The notes beneath the pieces are model-generated. The model saw only the letters and a program-made list of their open reading frames with translations. It searched no databases and had not been told where the DNA came from. Shown piece by piece: positions 44,236 to 52,160 of a stretch of DNA of 64,000 nucleotides (within the stretch, counting starts at the first letter, position 1; every line of letters begins with the position of its first letter). The DNA is from Aureimonas pseudogalii (GTDB taxonomy: Bacteria; Pseudomonadota; Alphaproteobacteria; Rhizobiales; Rhizobiaceae), in NCBI RefSeq assembly GCF_014196835.1, contig NZ_JACIEK010000014.1:25403-89402 (forward strand), written 5' to 3'. The translations under genes were made by a program, and so were the position numbers.

Positions 44236-45207
44236 TCAAGCGCCGGTTTCCTCCCGCACCACGTTCTGCGACAGCGCTTCCACGGCACGAGTTTCCCCGG
44301 GATCGGCGCCCTCGATCCGCGCGCGCTGCCCGGCGATGCCCGCGGCGAGGTGGTCGAGGAGGACGCGCACCCGCGCGGCGCCCCGCAGGTCCGGATGCGT
44401 CAGCAGCCAGAGATCGGCGGCGAACTCCGGCTCGGGCGCCCCGAGGCGCCGAAGCGCCGGCCGGGCGTCGCCGACGAAGCAGGGCAGATGCGCGAGCCCG
44501 AGCCCGGCCTCCACGGCCTGCGCCAGCGCCAGCACGCTGTCGACGCGCAGCCCGACCCGCTCCGGCGGCATGCGGGCCGCCAGCCAGCGCGCCACCTTCA
44601 TGCTGCCAAGGCCCTCGCCGAGCGACAGCCAGTCCTGCGCCAGAAGCGCCGCCTCGTCCGGCACGGCGCCGGGGAACGCGTCGCGCCGCCCGTAGAGCGC
44701 CCAGGCGATGCGCGCGGCCTTGCGCCCGACCAGCGTCTCCGGCGGCCGGTCGGCGGCGCGGATGGCGACGTCGGCATCCCTTCGCGACAGGTTGGCGGCG
44801 GGATTGCCGACGACGATCTCCAGACGCACGCTCGGGCAGGCCGCGCGAAAGCTCGCCAAGAGCGGCAGCAGGAGATGCATGAGCAGCGAATCGTTGGTGG
44901 CGACGCGCACCTCGCCATGCGGCAGCGGCGCCTGCCCCGCCAGCCGACGCGTCACGGCGCCGACATCCTCGCCCATCCGCCGGGCGAGCTGCGCCAGATC
45001 CTCGCCCGCGCCGGTGGCGAGCAGCGCCGCGCCGTGGCGCTCGAAGAGCGGGCAGCCGACGGCGGCCTCGATCGCGCGTAGCCGCCGGAACACGGTGGAA
45101 TGGGCAAGGCCCAGCCGCAGGGCGGCCGCCGGCAGTGTGCCGGCCTCCGCCACCGCGCCGATCAGGCGCAGATCGTCCCAGGCGAGCGCGGCGAAGGGAT
45201 CGGGCAT
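44236..45207 (-). CDS. LysR family transcriptional regulator
   Basis: A 323-residue regulator. The N-terminal winged helix is LAWDDLRLIGAVAEAGTLPAAALRLGLAHSTVFRRLRAIE; a type 2 periplasmic-binding-like effector domain follows (GEVRVATNDSLLMHLLLPLL, VGNPAANLSRRDADVAIRA). The ATG at 45207 (MPDPFAALAWDD) with GAGGACAG upstream is preferred over starts that extend into the operator region. It is divergent from the dioxygenase-hydrolase pair, which it probably controls through 45258-45285. Confidence 0.92.
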   Translation of the reverse strand: MPDPFAALAWDDLRLIGAVAEAGTLPAAALRLGLAHSTVFRRLRAIEAAVGCPLFERHGAALLATGAGEDLAQLARRMGEDVGAVTRRLAGQAPLPHGEVRVATNDSLLMHLLLPLLASFRAACPSVRLEIVVGNPAANLSRRDADVAIRAADRPPETLVGRKAARIAWALYGRRDAFPGAVPDEAALLAQDWLSLGEGLGSMKVARWLAARMPPERVGLRVDSVLALAQAVEAGLGLAHLPCFVGDARPALRRLGAPEPEFAADLWLLTHPDLRGAARVRVLLDHLAAGIAGQRARIEGADPGETRAVEALSQNVVREETGA

Positions 45208-45257
45208 CGACTCTGTCCTCGCGGCGCGGTGCGCGAAAGCAATCGAGATACGCTTCC

Positions 45258-45285
45258 TGCAATGGCAGCATTGCATAGACGCAAT
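45258..45285. promoter_or_regulatory. Overlapping palindromes, candidate LysR operator
   Basis: TGCAATG-GCAG-CATTGCA (45258-45275) is a perfect 7+7 inverted repeat. It overlaps ATTGC-ATAGAC-GCAAT (45270-45285), a perfect 5+5 repeat. A further TGCAAT follows at 45298. Arrays of half-sites around a divergent promoter fit LysR binding. Confidence 0.55.
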
Positions 45286-45359
45286 CATCCGAGAGGTGCA
45301 ATCCGGGGGTCGTGCCGCTTATGTGGGGTGGAGCGAACAGCCGAACCCGGAGCCTTCCC

Positions 45360-46301
45360 ATGACCCACGGCATCCACCACGTCACCGCGATCGCCGGCCC
45401 GGCGAGCCGCAACGTCCGCTTCTACACGAGGACGCTCGGCCTGCGCCTCGTGAAGCAGACCGTCAATTTCGACGATCCCGGCACCTGGCACCTCTACTAT
45501 GGCGACGAGGCCGGCGCGCCCGGCACGATCCTCACCTTCTTCCCCTGGGAGCACGTGGCGCCCGGGCGCCTCGGCGTCGGCGAGACGCAGGAGACCGTGT
45601 TCCGCGTGCCCGAGGGGGCGATCGGCTTCTGGACGCATCGCTTCCTCGCGCATGGCGTCGCCCACGAGGCGCTGGAGAAGCGGTTCGGCGAGACGGTGGT
45701 GGCCTTCCGCGATCCCGACGGCATGCGGCTCGCCCTCGTCGCCGTGCCCGGAGCCGAGCGCGAGCCGGGTTTCGCGTCCGGCGACGTTCCGGCCGAGCAC
45801 GCGATCCGCGGCTTCCATTCGGTGAGCCTCCTCGTTGAGGACGCCGCGCCGACCGGCGCGGTGCTCGCCGACGTGCTGGGCTTTGCCGAGGCGGCCCGCG
45901 AGGACACGACGGTGCGCTATCGCACGAGCACCGACGGGGTCGGAGGCACGGTCGATCTTCGCGCCGTTGGCGGCTTCCTCAAACCCCGGCCGGGCGGCGG
46001 CTCGGTGCATCACGTGGCCTTCCGCGCCGCTGACGACGTGGCGCAGGCCGCGATGGTGGAGCGGCTCAAGGAGAATCACGGCATCGGCACCACCGAGCAG
46101 AAGGACCGCAACTACTTCCGCTCGGTCTATTTCCGGGAGCCCGGCCACGTGCTCTTCGAGATCGCCACCGACGCGCCGGGCTTTGCCGCCGACGAGCCGA
46201 CCGCCGCGCTCGGCACCCAACTCAAGCTGCCGGCCTTCCTCGAAGGGCAGCGCGAGCGCATCGCCGCCGTCCTGCCCGATCTCGGGCTGGGCGCGGCCTG
46301 A
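45360..46301 (+). CDS. Ring-cleaving dioxygenase, VOC/glyoxalase superfamily (MhqO-like)
   Basis: A 313-residue two-domain vicinal-oxygen-chelate protein resembling hydroquinone-specific extradiol dioxygenases (MhqO/LinE-like). Each half has the VOC beta-alpha-beta pattern: HGIHHVTAIAGPASRNVRFY with TVNFDDPGTWHLYYGDEAG, and AIRGFHSVSLLVED. The likely metal ligands are His in IHHVTA and VHHVAFRA and Glu in GHVLFEIATD. ATG 45360 has GGAG upstream. The hydrolase gene follows 67 bp later, matching the dioxygenase plus MhqD pairing used against quinone stress. Confidence 0.88.
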   Translation: MTHGIHHVTAIAGPASRNVRFYTRTLGLRLVKQTVNFDDPGTWHLYYGDEAGAPGTILTFFPWEHVAPGRLGVGETQETVFRVPEGAIGFWTHRFLAHGVAHEALEKRFGETVVAFRDPDGMRLALVAVPGAEREPGFASGDVPAEHAIRGFHSVSLLVEDAAPTGAVLADVLGFAEAAREDTTVRYRTSTDGVGGTVDLRAVGGFLKPRPGGGSVHHVAFRAADDVAQAAMVERLKENHGIGTTEQKDRNYFRSVYFREPGHVLFEIATDAPGFAADEPTAALGTQLKLPAFLEGQRERIAAVLPDLGLGAA

Positions 46302-46368
46302 CGCCCGAACGAACGGGGCGGCGGGGCTCGCTCCGCCGCCACCCAACACACCGCCGAAGGAGCCCGCC

Positions 46369-46986
46369 ATGAGCAACTCGCTTTCCCACGTCCATCGCCT
46401 CGTCCCCGCGAGCGGCGAGACCGCACGTCCGCCGCTTCTCCTCCTGCATGGCACGGGCGGCGACGAGGCCGATCTCCTGCCGCTCGGCGACATGGTGGCG
46501 CCCGGCGCGGCCCTCCTGTCGCCGCGGGGCCAGGTCCTGGAAAACGGTATGCCGCGCTTCTTCCGGCGTCTGGCCGAGGGCGTCTTCGACGAGGCGGACG
46601 TCGTCGCCCGGGCGGGCGACCTCGCCGCCTTCGTGGCCGAGGCCCGCGCGGCCTACGATCTTCCCGCCCCGGTGGCGCTCGGCTTCTCCAACGGCGCCAA
46701 CATCGCCGGCGCCCTGCTCTGGCTCCACCCCGAAACGCTCGCCGGCGCGGTGCTGCTGCGCGCCATGATGCCGCTCGGCACGCCGCCCGCCGCGGACCTA
46801 CGGGGCAAGCCGGTGCTCATCCTGTCGGGCGCCGCCGACCCGATCGTGCCCGCGGAGAACGCCGAACGCCTCGCGAGCGCCCTGCGCGCGGCGGGCGCCA
46901 ATGTGGATCATCGCATCCTGCCGGGCGGCCACGGCCTCGGCCAGGCCGATCTGACGCTCGCCCGCGACTGGCTGGCGGCGCTCTGA
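46369..46986 (+). CDS. Alpha/beta hydrolase, carboxylesterase/MhqD-like
   Basis: A 205-residue esterase-fold protein of the phospholipase/carboxylesterase family. It has LLLLHGTGGDEADLLPL, ALLSPRGQVLENGMPRFFRR, the nucleophile elbow LGFSNGANIAGAL, the acid in SGAADPIVPAENA and the base in LPGGHGLGQAD. The Shine-Dalgarno AAGGAG is 7-8 bp upstream. It is cotranscribed with the VOC dioxygenase; in Bacillus, MhqD-type hydrolases act with MhqO-type dioxygenases in quinone resistance. It converges with nagA, 22 bp apart. Confidence 0.88.
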   Translation: MSNSLSHVHRLVPASGETARPPLLLLHGTGGDEADLLPLGDMVAPGAALLSPRGQVLENGMPRFFRRLAEGVFDEADVVARAGDLAAFVAEARAAYDLPAPVALGFSNGANIAGALLWLHPETLAGAVLLRAMMPLGTPPAADLRGKPVLILSGAADPIVPAENAERLASALRAAGANVDHRILPGGHGLGQADLTLARDWLAAL

Positions 46987-47008
46987 GGCCGCGTCCGGCC
47001 CCCGCCGG

Positions 47009-48160
47009 CTAGAACCCGCCGGCCGGCGCGCCGCCGATCCAGACTCCTCGAAGCTCCAGCGCATCGTCGAGCCAGACCATGTCGGCGCGCGAGCCGGGCA
47101 GCAGCCGGCCGTAGCGGGGCGCGAGGCTGAGAAATTCGGCGGCGTGCAGCGAGGCCATCTGCAGCGCCTCGGGCAGGGGCACGCCGAGGACGCGCACGAG
47201 ATACTGCACGGCGCCGATCATCGTGAGGTCGGAGCCCGCCAGCGTCCCGTCGTCGAGCGTCAGCCGGCCGTTCTCGCGGGTCGCGCGCCGGCCGGAAAGC
47301 ACGAAGACGTCGTCGGGCGAGCCGACGGTGGGCATCGCGTCGGTGATGGCGATCATCCGCCGGCGCCCTCGCTTGGCGGCGAGCGCGGTGCGCAGGGCGG
47401 CCGGGTGCACGTGGTGCCCGTCGGGGATGAAGCCGCACCAGACGCTCTCGCTCTCCAGCGCCGCGCCGACGAGGCCGGGCGTGCGGTGGCCGAGCTGGCT
47501 CATGGCGTTGAAGAGATGGGTGACGCAGGTCGCGCCCGCTGCGAAGGCGGCGTTGGCCGTGTCGAAATCGGCGTCCGAATGGCCGATCGAGACGTGGATG
47601 CCGCTTGCCGCCAGCGCCGCGATCTGGGCGGGCGGCACCGTCTCGGCGGCGACGGTGAGGAGGAGCGGGCGCACGGTCGTGGCCTGAAGCGCGGCGAGGT
47701 CGCCCTCGCCCATCGACCGGATCAGGGCGGGGTCGTGCGCGCCCTTGCGGGCGACCGAGAGGAACGGCCCCTCGACATGGATGCCGAGACAGCCGGGAAC
47801 GCCTTCGGCCACGGCCCGCGTCGCCGCCTCGATCGCGGCGAAGGTGACGGCGGGCCGGTCGGTGATGACGGTCGGCAGCAGCGCGGTGGAGCCGAAGCGC
47901 GCATGCGCGGCGCAGATTGCCCGAATGCCCTCGACGCTCGGGTTCTCGTTGAGGAGGACGCCGCCGCCGCCATTGACCTGGATGTCGACGAAGCCGGGCG
48001 CGAGGAGCCCGCCGGCCAGCCGGCGGATCTCGAGCCCGGCCGGCAGCGCCTCCGGCGGGACGACCGCCTCCACCGCGCCGTCGCGGATGACGAGGGCATG
48101 CCCCTCGATGCGGCGTTCGCCGTCGAAGAGCGCGGGGCCGAGAAGGGCGTAGGCGTCCAT
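47009..48160 (-). CDS. nagA: N-acetylglucosamine-6-phosphate deacetylase
   Basis: Removes acetate from GlcNAc-6-phosphate to give glucosamine-6-phosphate. The 383-residue amidohydrolase has APGFVDIQVNGGGG, the metal-ligand Glu in GIHVEGPFLS, His in VSIGHSDADFD and VTHLFNAMSQL, and the catalytic Asp in IAITDAMPTVG. Its ATG shares a base with the stop of the SIS gene (TGATG). It is the last gene of the nagK-gntR-SIS-nagA operon. Confidence 0.95.
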   Translation of the reverse strand: MDAYALLGPALFDGERRIEGHALVIRDGAVEAVVPPEALPAGLEIRRLAGGLLAPGFVDIQVNGGGGVLLNENPSVEGIRAICAAHARFGSTALLPTVITDRPAVTFAAIEAATRAVAEGVPGCLGIHVEGPFLSVARKGAHDPALIRSMGEGDLAALQATTVRPLLLTVAAETVPPAQIAALAASGIHVSIGHSDADFDTANAAFAAGATCVTHLFNAMSQLGHRTPGLVGAALESESVWCGFIPDGHHVHPAALRTALAAKRGRRRMIAITDAMPTVGSPDDVFVLSGRRATRENGRLTLDDGTLAGSDLTMIGAVQYLVRVLGVPLPEALQMASLHAAEFLSLAPRYGRLLPGSRADMVWLDDALELRGVWIGGAPAGGF

Positions 48161-49182
48161 CAGAGCGTCTCCGTCACCTTCTTCAAGCCGCGCGGCACGT
48201 CGGGATCGTGGCCCCGCTCGCGCGACAAGGTCTCGACGAAGCCGTAGAAGGCGGCGAGCATGGCGAGCGGCTCGGTGAGCGGATGGCGGGTGCGCGCGTG
48301 CGGCAGCATTGTACCGTGCCCGGCCGCGCCCACCGTGAAGAGCGCCGCGCCCGAACCCGCGACGCGCGCCGCGATGGCGTCCAGCCCGGCGCGGCCCGCG
48401 TCGTCCGGCATGAAGGCGAGGATCGGGAAGCCCGGCTCCACCAGCGACACCGGCCCGTGCAGCACCTCCGCGCCGGAATAGGCCTCGGCGTGGAGCACGG
48501 AAGTCTCCTTGCATTTCAGCGCCGCTTCGCTCGCCACCGCGAAGCCGGGGCCGCGCCCGAGCGTGAAGAGCGAGCGGGCGCCCGCGAAGGCCGGCAGAGC
48601 GGCGCTCCAGTCCGGCCGCGGCAGCGTTTCCAGTTCGTCCGGCAGGGCTTCGAGCGCGGTCTTCAAGGCGGCGTCGCCGGTCCAGGCGGCGAGGATCGCG
48701 AGCCCGGCGGCGACGGAGGAGACGAAGCTCTTGGTGGCCGCCACCGAGCGCTCGGGGCCGGCCTGGAGCGGCAAAACCGCGTGCGCGGCGGCGGCGAGCG
48801 GCGAGCCCTCGGCATTGACGAGCGCGAAGGTCTCCGCCCCGCCCTCGCGCGCCGCCGCCAGCAGCGCCACGATGTCGGGGCTGCGGCCGGACTGCGAGAT
48901 CGCCAGGGCCGCCTGACCTTCGAGCCGCAGGCGCGCGCCGTAGACCGAGACGATCGAGGGCCCGAGCGAGGCGACGGGCCGGCCGGTGGTGATCTCGCAG
49001 GCGTATTTGACGTAGGTCGCCGCGTGGTCGGAGGAGCCGCGCGCCACGGTGACGAGCACGGCAGGGTCGAGCGCTCGCAGCCGCGCGCCGATGGCGGCGA
49101 TCGCGGCGTCTTGCGCCAAGAGGCGGCGGAGGGCGGCCGGGATCTCGTCGATCTCGCGGCGCATTAGGCTGTGTTCGGTCAC
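48160..49182 (-). CDS. SIS-domain sugar isomerase/deaminase (NagB-II/AgaS-like)
   Basis: A 340-residue protein made of two SIS (sugar isomerase) domains and lacking the glutaminase domain of GlmS. Substrate-binding segments are VARGSSDHAATYVKYACE, AISQSGRSPDIV, GPERSVAATKSFVS, FTLGRGPGFAVASEAALKCKE and EVLHGPVSLVE. Such proteins can deaminate glucosamine-6-phosphate to fructose-6-phosphate (NagB-II), the step needed after NagA; no classical NagB is in the window. The start is a GTG at 49182 overlapping the gntR stop (GTGA); an ATG six codons later is possible. Confidence 0.9.
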   Translation of the reverse strand: MTEHSLMRREIDEIPAALRRLLAQDAAIAAIGARLRALDPAVLVTVARGSSDHAATYVKYACEITTGRPVASLGPSIVSVYGARLRLEGQAALAISQSGRSPDIVALLAAAREGGAETFALVNAEGSPLAAAAHAVLPLQAGPERSVAATKSFVSSVAAGLAILAAWTGDAALKTALEALPDELETLPRPDWSAALPAFAGARSLFTLGRGPGFAVASEAALKCKETSVLHAEAYSGAEVLHGPVSLVEPGFPILAFMPDDAGRAGLDAIAARVAGSGAALFTVGAAGHGTMLPHARTRHPLTEPLAMLAAFYGFVETLSRERGHDPDVPRGLKKVTETL

Positions 49183-49940
49183 GCGGGGCCTCGTTCGGAC
49201 AGGGCGAGTTCAGCGACGAAGTCGTAGGCGTCGCCGCGATAGAGCGATCGGGTGAATTCCACGGGGCGGCCCGCGGCGTCGAAGGAGACGCGCACGATGG
49301 CGAGCGCCGCGGTGCCCTCGGCGAGGCCGAGAAGACCGGCATCGTCGGGGCCGAGATTCTGCGCGGTGAGGCGCTGCAGCGCGCGCACCGGGCGGTGGCC
49401 GGCGGCTTCCATCGCGTCGTAGAGCGAGGCGCCGACCGCCGCGGGATCGGGCAGGATGGCGACGGGGATGCAGGCGCGCTCGATCGCCATGGCGAGGCCG
49501 TCGGCGCGTCGTAGTCGGTGCAGCCGCGCCACGCTCTCGCCGGGCGAGAGCGCCAGCTGCATGGCCTCGGCCGGCGCGGCGCGCTCGATCCGCCGGACGA
49601 TCCAGTCCGAAGTGGTGCGCCGGCCGCGCGTCGCCATGTCCTCGGTGAAGGAGGTGAGGTTGGAGAGGCCCTGCTGCACCTTGCGCGAGGGCGCGGAGAC
49701 GAAGGTGCCGGAGCCGTGGCGCTGCTCCACCACGCCCTCGGCGGCCAGCCCTTCGAGCGCCTTGCGCACCGTCACACGTGAAACGCCGACGCTCAGCGCC
49801 ATCTCGCGCTCGGGCGGCAGCGCATCGGCGGGCTTCAGCCGGCCGTCGGCCACGGCACCGCGGATCATCGCCTGGAGCCGCAGGTAGAGCGGGCCGCCGC
49901 CCAGCGGCAGGGCGGCGGCGTGGAAGAGCGAGGCCGTCAT
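49179..49940 (-). CDS. GntR/HutC-family regulator with UTRA domain (NagR-like)
   Basis: A 253-residue repressor-type regulator with an N-terminal winged helix (PLYLRLQAMIRGAVADGRLK, LPPEREMALSVGVSRVTVRKALEGLAAEGVVEQRHGSGTFV) and a C-terminal UTRA ligand domain (VARLHRLRRADGLAMAIERACIP, VEFTRSLYRGDAYDFVAEL). NagR/YvoA relatives bind amino-sugar phosphates. It overlaps the kinase upstream and the SIS gene downstream by 4 bases each. It probably controls both divergent operons through 50846-51160. Confidence 0.92.
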   Translation of the reverse strand: MTASLFHAAALPLGGGPLYLRLQAMIRGAVADGRLKPADALPPEREMALSVGVSRVTVRKALEGLAAEGVVEQRHGSGTFVSAPSRKVQQGLSNLTSFTEDMATRGRRTTSDWIVRRIERAAPAEAMQLALSPGESVARLHRLRRADGLAMAIERACIPVAILPDPAAVGASLYDAMEAAGHRPVRALQRLTAQNLGPDDAGLLGLAEGTAALAIVRVSFDAAGRPVEFTRSLYRGDAYDFVAELALSERGPA

Positions 49941-50845
49941 GCCACGGCCTGCGAGGTCGAAGACCGGAGCGCCGTCGCCGGCAGGAGCGAGCGGGCGAGC
50001 GCCAGCGCGCCCTCCATCGCATCGCCGGCGGGCTGCACCACGAGTGCAGCGAGATCGGCGGCGATGCGCGGCCGGTAGCGCGGCGCGAGGCCGCCGAGAA
50101 GCGCCAGACGCGGCACGCCGAGAGCGAGGCAGCGGCGCAACATCGGCTCGATCACGCCAAGCCCTTCCTCGACGAGCGCGAGCGCCACGGCGTCGCCGGC
50201 TTCGGCATGGTGCCAGACGAGGGGCGAAAAGCCGCCGAAGTCGCGCGGCAGGGCGGTCTTGGCGAATTCGGCGATCGCGCTCGGCTCGTCGCCGAAGGCC
50301 GCGAGCAACGCGGCAGGCAGACCTTCTCGCGCCAGCACGCCGTCATGGGCAAGGAGCGCGGCGGCGAGCGCCCGGCGTCCGAGATCGGCGCCGCTGCCGA
50401 CGTCGGAGACCATCATGCCCCAGCCGCCGAGAAGCCGGGTCTCGCCTCCATGCGTCAGGGCATAAGCCGTGCCGGTGCCGAGAATGGCGACCGCACCCTC
50501 GCCTTCGGGAAAGGCGCCGCAGCAGGCGGTGGCCGCGTCGGTCTCCACCGCATGGGCGGCAAAGGGCAGCGGCTGCGCATGCAGGGCCGCGGCGACGGAG
50601 GGGACGTTGGCGCCGGCCAGGCCAAGCCCCGTGACGCAGCGGGCGAGATCTCGGGCCCCGAGACCGCCGGCCTCCAGCGCCGCAATGGCGGTGTCGAGGA
50701 TCGAAGCAAGGGCGGTCTCGACGCCGGTGAAGACGTTGGTGGCGCCGCCCGTCACCTCGCCGAGGAGACGTCCGTCTTGGTCGCGCACGCGGGCCCGGCA
50801 CCCCGTACCGCCGCCGTCCACCCCGATGAGAAGGAGATCTCGCAT
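49937..50845 (-). CDS. BadF/BadG-type N-acetylglucosamine (or MurNAc) kinase
   Basis: A 302-residue ASKHA-fold sugar kinase. The phosphate-1 motif is LLIGVDGGGTGCRARV, the catalytic Asp lies in HAVETDAATACCGAF, and ATP-binding glycines are in AILGTGTAYAL, SDVGSGADLGRRAL and LALLGGLAPRY. Family members phosphorylate GlcNAc; Clostridium MurK in this family phosphorylates both GlcNAc and MurNAc. The divergent murQ makes a MurK-like dual role plausible. It is the first gene of the minus-strand amino-sugar operon. Confidence 0.9.
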   Translation of the reverse strand: MRDLLLIGVDGGGTGCRARVRDQDGRLLGEVTGGATNVFTGVETALASILDTAIAALEAGGLGARDLARCVTGLGLAGANVPSVAAALHAQPLPFAAHAVETDAATACCGAFPEGEGAVAILGTGTAYALTHGGETRLLGGWGMMVSDVGSGADLGRRALAAALLAHDGVLAREGLPAALLAAFGDEPSAIAEFAKTALPRDFGGFSPLVWHHAEAGDAVALALVEEGLGVIEPMLRRCLALGVPRLALLGGLAPRYRPRIAADLAALVVQPAGDAMEGALALARSLLPATALRSSTSQAVA

Positions 50846-51160
50846 GGTGCCACTCCGATCCCGCCGACCATACCAACCTAAACCGGCGAGACAAGTCCAC
50901 CGCTGCGATTGTGCGATCGGACCCCGTGACGCCGGTGCAAATGACAGTTTTGGTTGGGTTCAGACCCCTTCGGGTTGGCTATGAGCTGCTTCAGATCGCG
51001 ATAGTCGCCATTCCAATCCGCCTCGCCTGCATCTTTTTGCTGCAACGCAAAAAGTGTTGAAAAAATTAACAGCGGGTCTGGACGAATGGCATTAAGGTGG
51101 TAACGTCCACACGACAAATCATTCCGGTCCGCTGGGCTGTGGGCGAAGGGAGGCTTGGGA
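50846..51160. promoter_or_regulatory. Divergent control region of the amino-sugar locus
   Basis: A 315-bp region between nagK-like (-) and murQ (+), including an unusually A/T-rich stretch at 51035-51070. A motif GGTGG-N4-GTC occurs at 51096-51107 (plus strand) and on the minus strand at 50890-50901, one near each operon. The murQ-side copy is part of a dyad GTGG-N6-CCAC (51097-51110). These are candidate sites for the GntR regulator. TTGAAA at 51057-51062 could be a -35 element, but no good -10 was found. Confidence 0.45.
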
Positions 51161-52108
51161 ATGAAGACGAACGATCCCGCGCCCGAGCGCGCCACCGAAC
51201 GGCTCGACCCCGCCGCGCACGGCATCGACCAGCGCCCGACGACCGACGTCCTGGCGCTGCTTCTCACCGGCCAGCAGCGTGCGCTGCGGGCCGTGGACGC
51301 GGCCTTGCCGGCGCTGGCGCAAGCCGTCGATCTCGCCGTGGCGCGTCTCGCCCGTGGCGGTCGCCTCGTCTATCTCGCCGCCGGCAGCCCGGCGCTGATC
51401 GCGCTCGCCGACGCGCTGGAGATCCCGCAGACCTACGGCGAGCCGCCCGAGCGCTTCCTCGCGATCCTCGCCGGCGGGCGGGGCATCGTCGACGATTTCG
51501 CGGGCGGACCGGAAGACGATGCCGACGCCGCCCGGCGCGACGTCGCGGCCGCGGCAATCGGCGAGGCCGACTGCGTGGTGGCGATCTCCGCCAGCGGCTC
51601 CACCCCTTACGTCGTGGCCGGACTCGAGGCGGCGCGCGCCGCCGGCGCGGCCTGCATCGCCGTCGCCAACAATGCGGGCGCCCCGCTCTTCGGCCATGCC
51701 GACGTCGCCGTCCTCCTCGACACCGGCGCCGAGATCGTCGCCGGCTCCACCCGCATGGGCGCCGGCACCGCGCAGAAGGCGGCGCTGAACATGCTCTCCA
51801 CCGCGGTCGCCATCCGCCGCGGCCATGTGCATGACGGGCAGATGGTGGCGGTTCGCGCCGACAACGCCAAGCTGGTGGCCCGCGCCACCGCGATGATCGC
51901 CCACACCGCCGGCGTCGATCGCGATGTCGCAGCGCAGGCGCTCGGCGCCGGTGGCGGCGACGTGAAGGCCGCTGTGCTTCTGGCCGCCGGTGCGAGCGAT
52001 CCCGCCGACGCCGCGCGCCGGCTGGCGGCGAGCGACGGCCATCTACGGCCGGCGCTGGCCGCGCTTCGACCCGACCCTTCCGCCCGCACCCCTGCCGGGG
52101 CGCAATGA
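51161..52108 (+). CDS. murQ: N-acetylmuramic acid 6-phosphate etherase-like protein
   Basis: Predicted to cleave the D-lactyl ether of MurNAc-6-phosphate, giving GlcNAc-6-phosphate for NagA. The 315-residue SIS-fold protein has TERLDPAAHGIDQRPTTDVL, the MurQ hallmark GSTRMGAGTAQKAALNMLS and AVRADNAKLVARA. The E. coli GAGTSGRLGVLDASE motif reads AAGSPALIALADALE here: the catalytic Glu is kept but the TSGR phosphate loop is changed. I recall alphaproteobacterial members differing in this loop. ATG 51161 follows GGGAGG by 7 bp. It heads the ABC importer operon, 52 bp before the binding-protein gene. Confidence 0.85.
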   Translation: MKTNDPAPERATERLDPAAHGIDQRPTTDVLALLLTGQQRALRAVDAALPALAQAVDLAVARLARGGRLVYLAAGSPALIALADALEIPQTYGEPPERFLAILAGGRGIVDDFAGGPEDDADAARRDVAAAAIGEADCVVAISASGSTPYVVAGLEAARAAGAACIAVANNAGAPLFGHADVAVLLDTGAEIVAGSTRMGAGTAQKAALNMLSTAVAIRRGHVHDGQMVAVRADNAKLVARATAMIAHTAGVDRDVAAQALGAGGGDVKAAVLLAAGASDPADAARRLAASDGHLRPALAALRPDPSARTPAGAQ

Positions 52109-52160
52109 CCGCCCTCTCATCGGCTCCCATCCGGGGGCGAGACTCCAGAAGGACTTTGGC

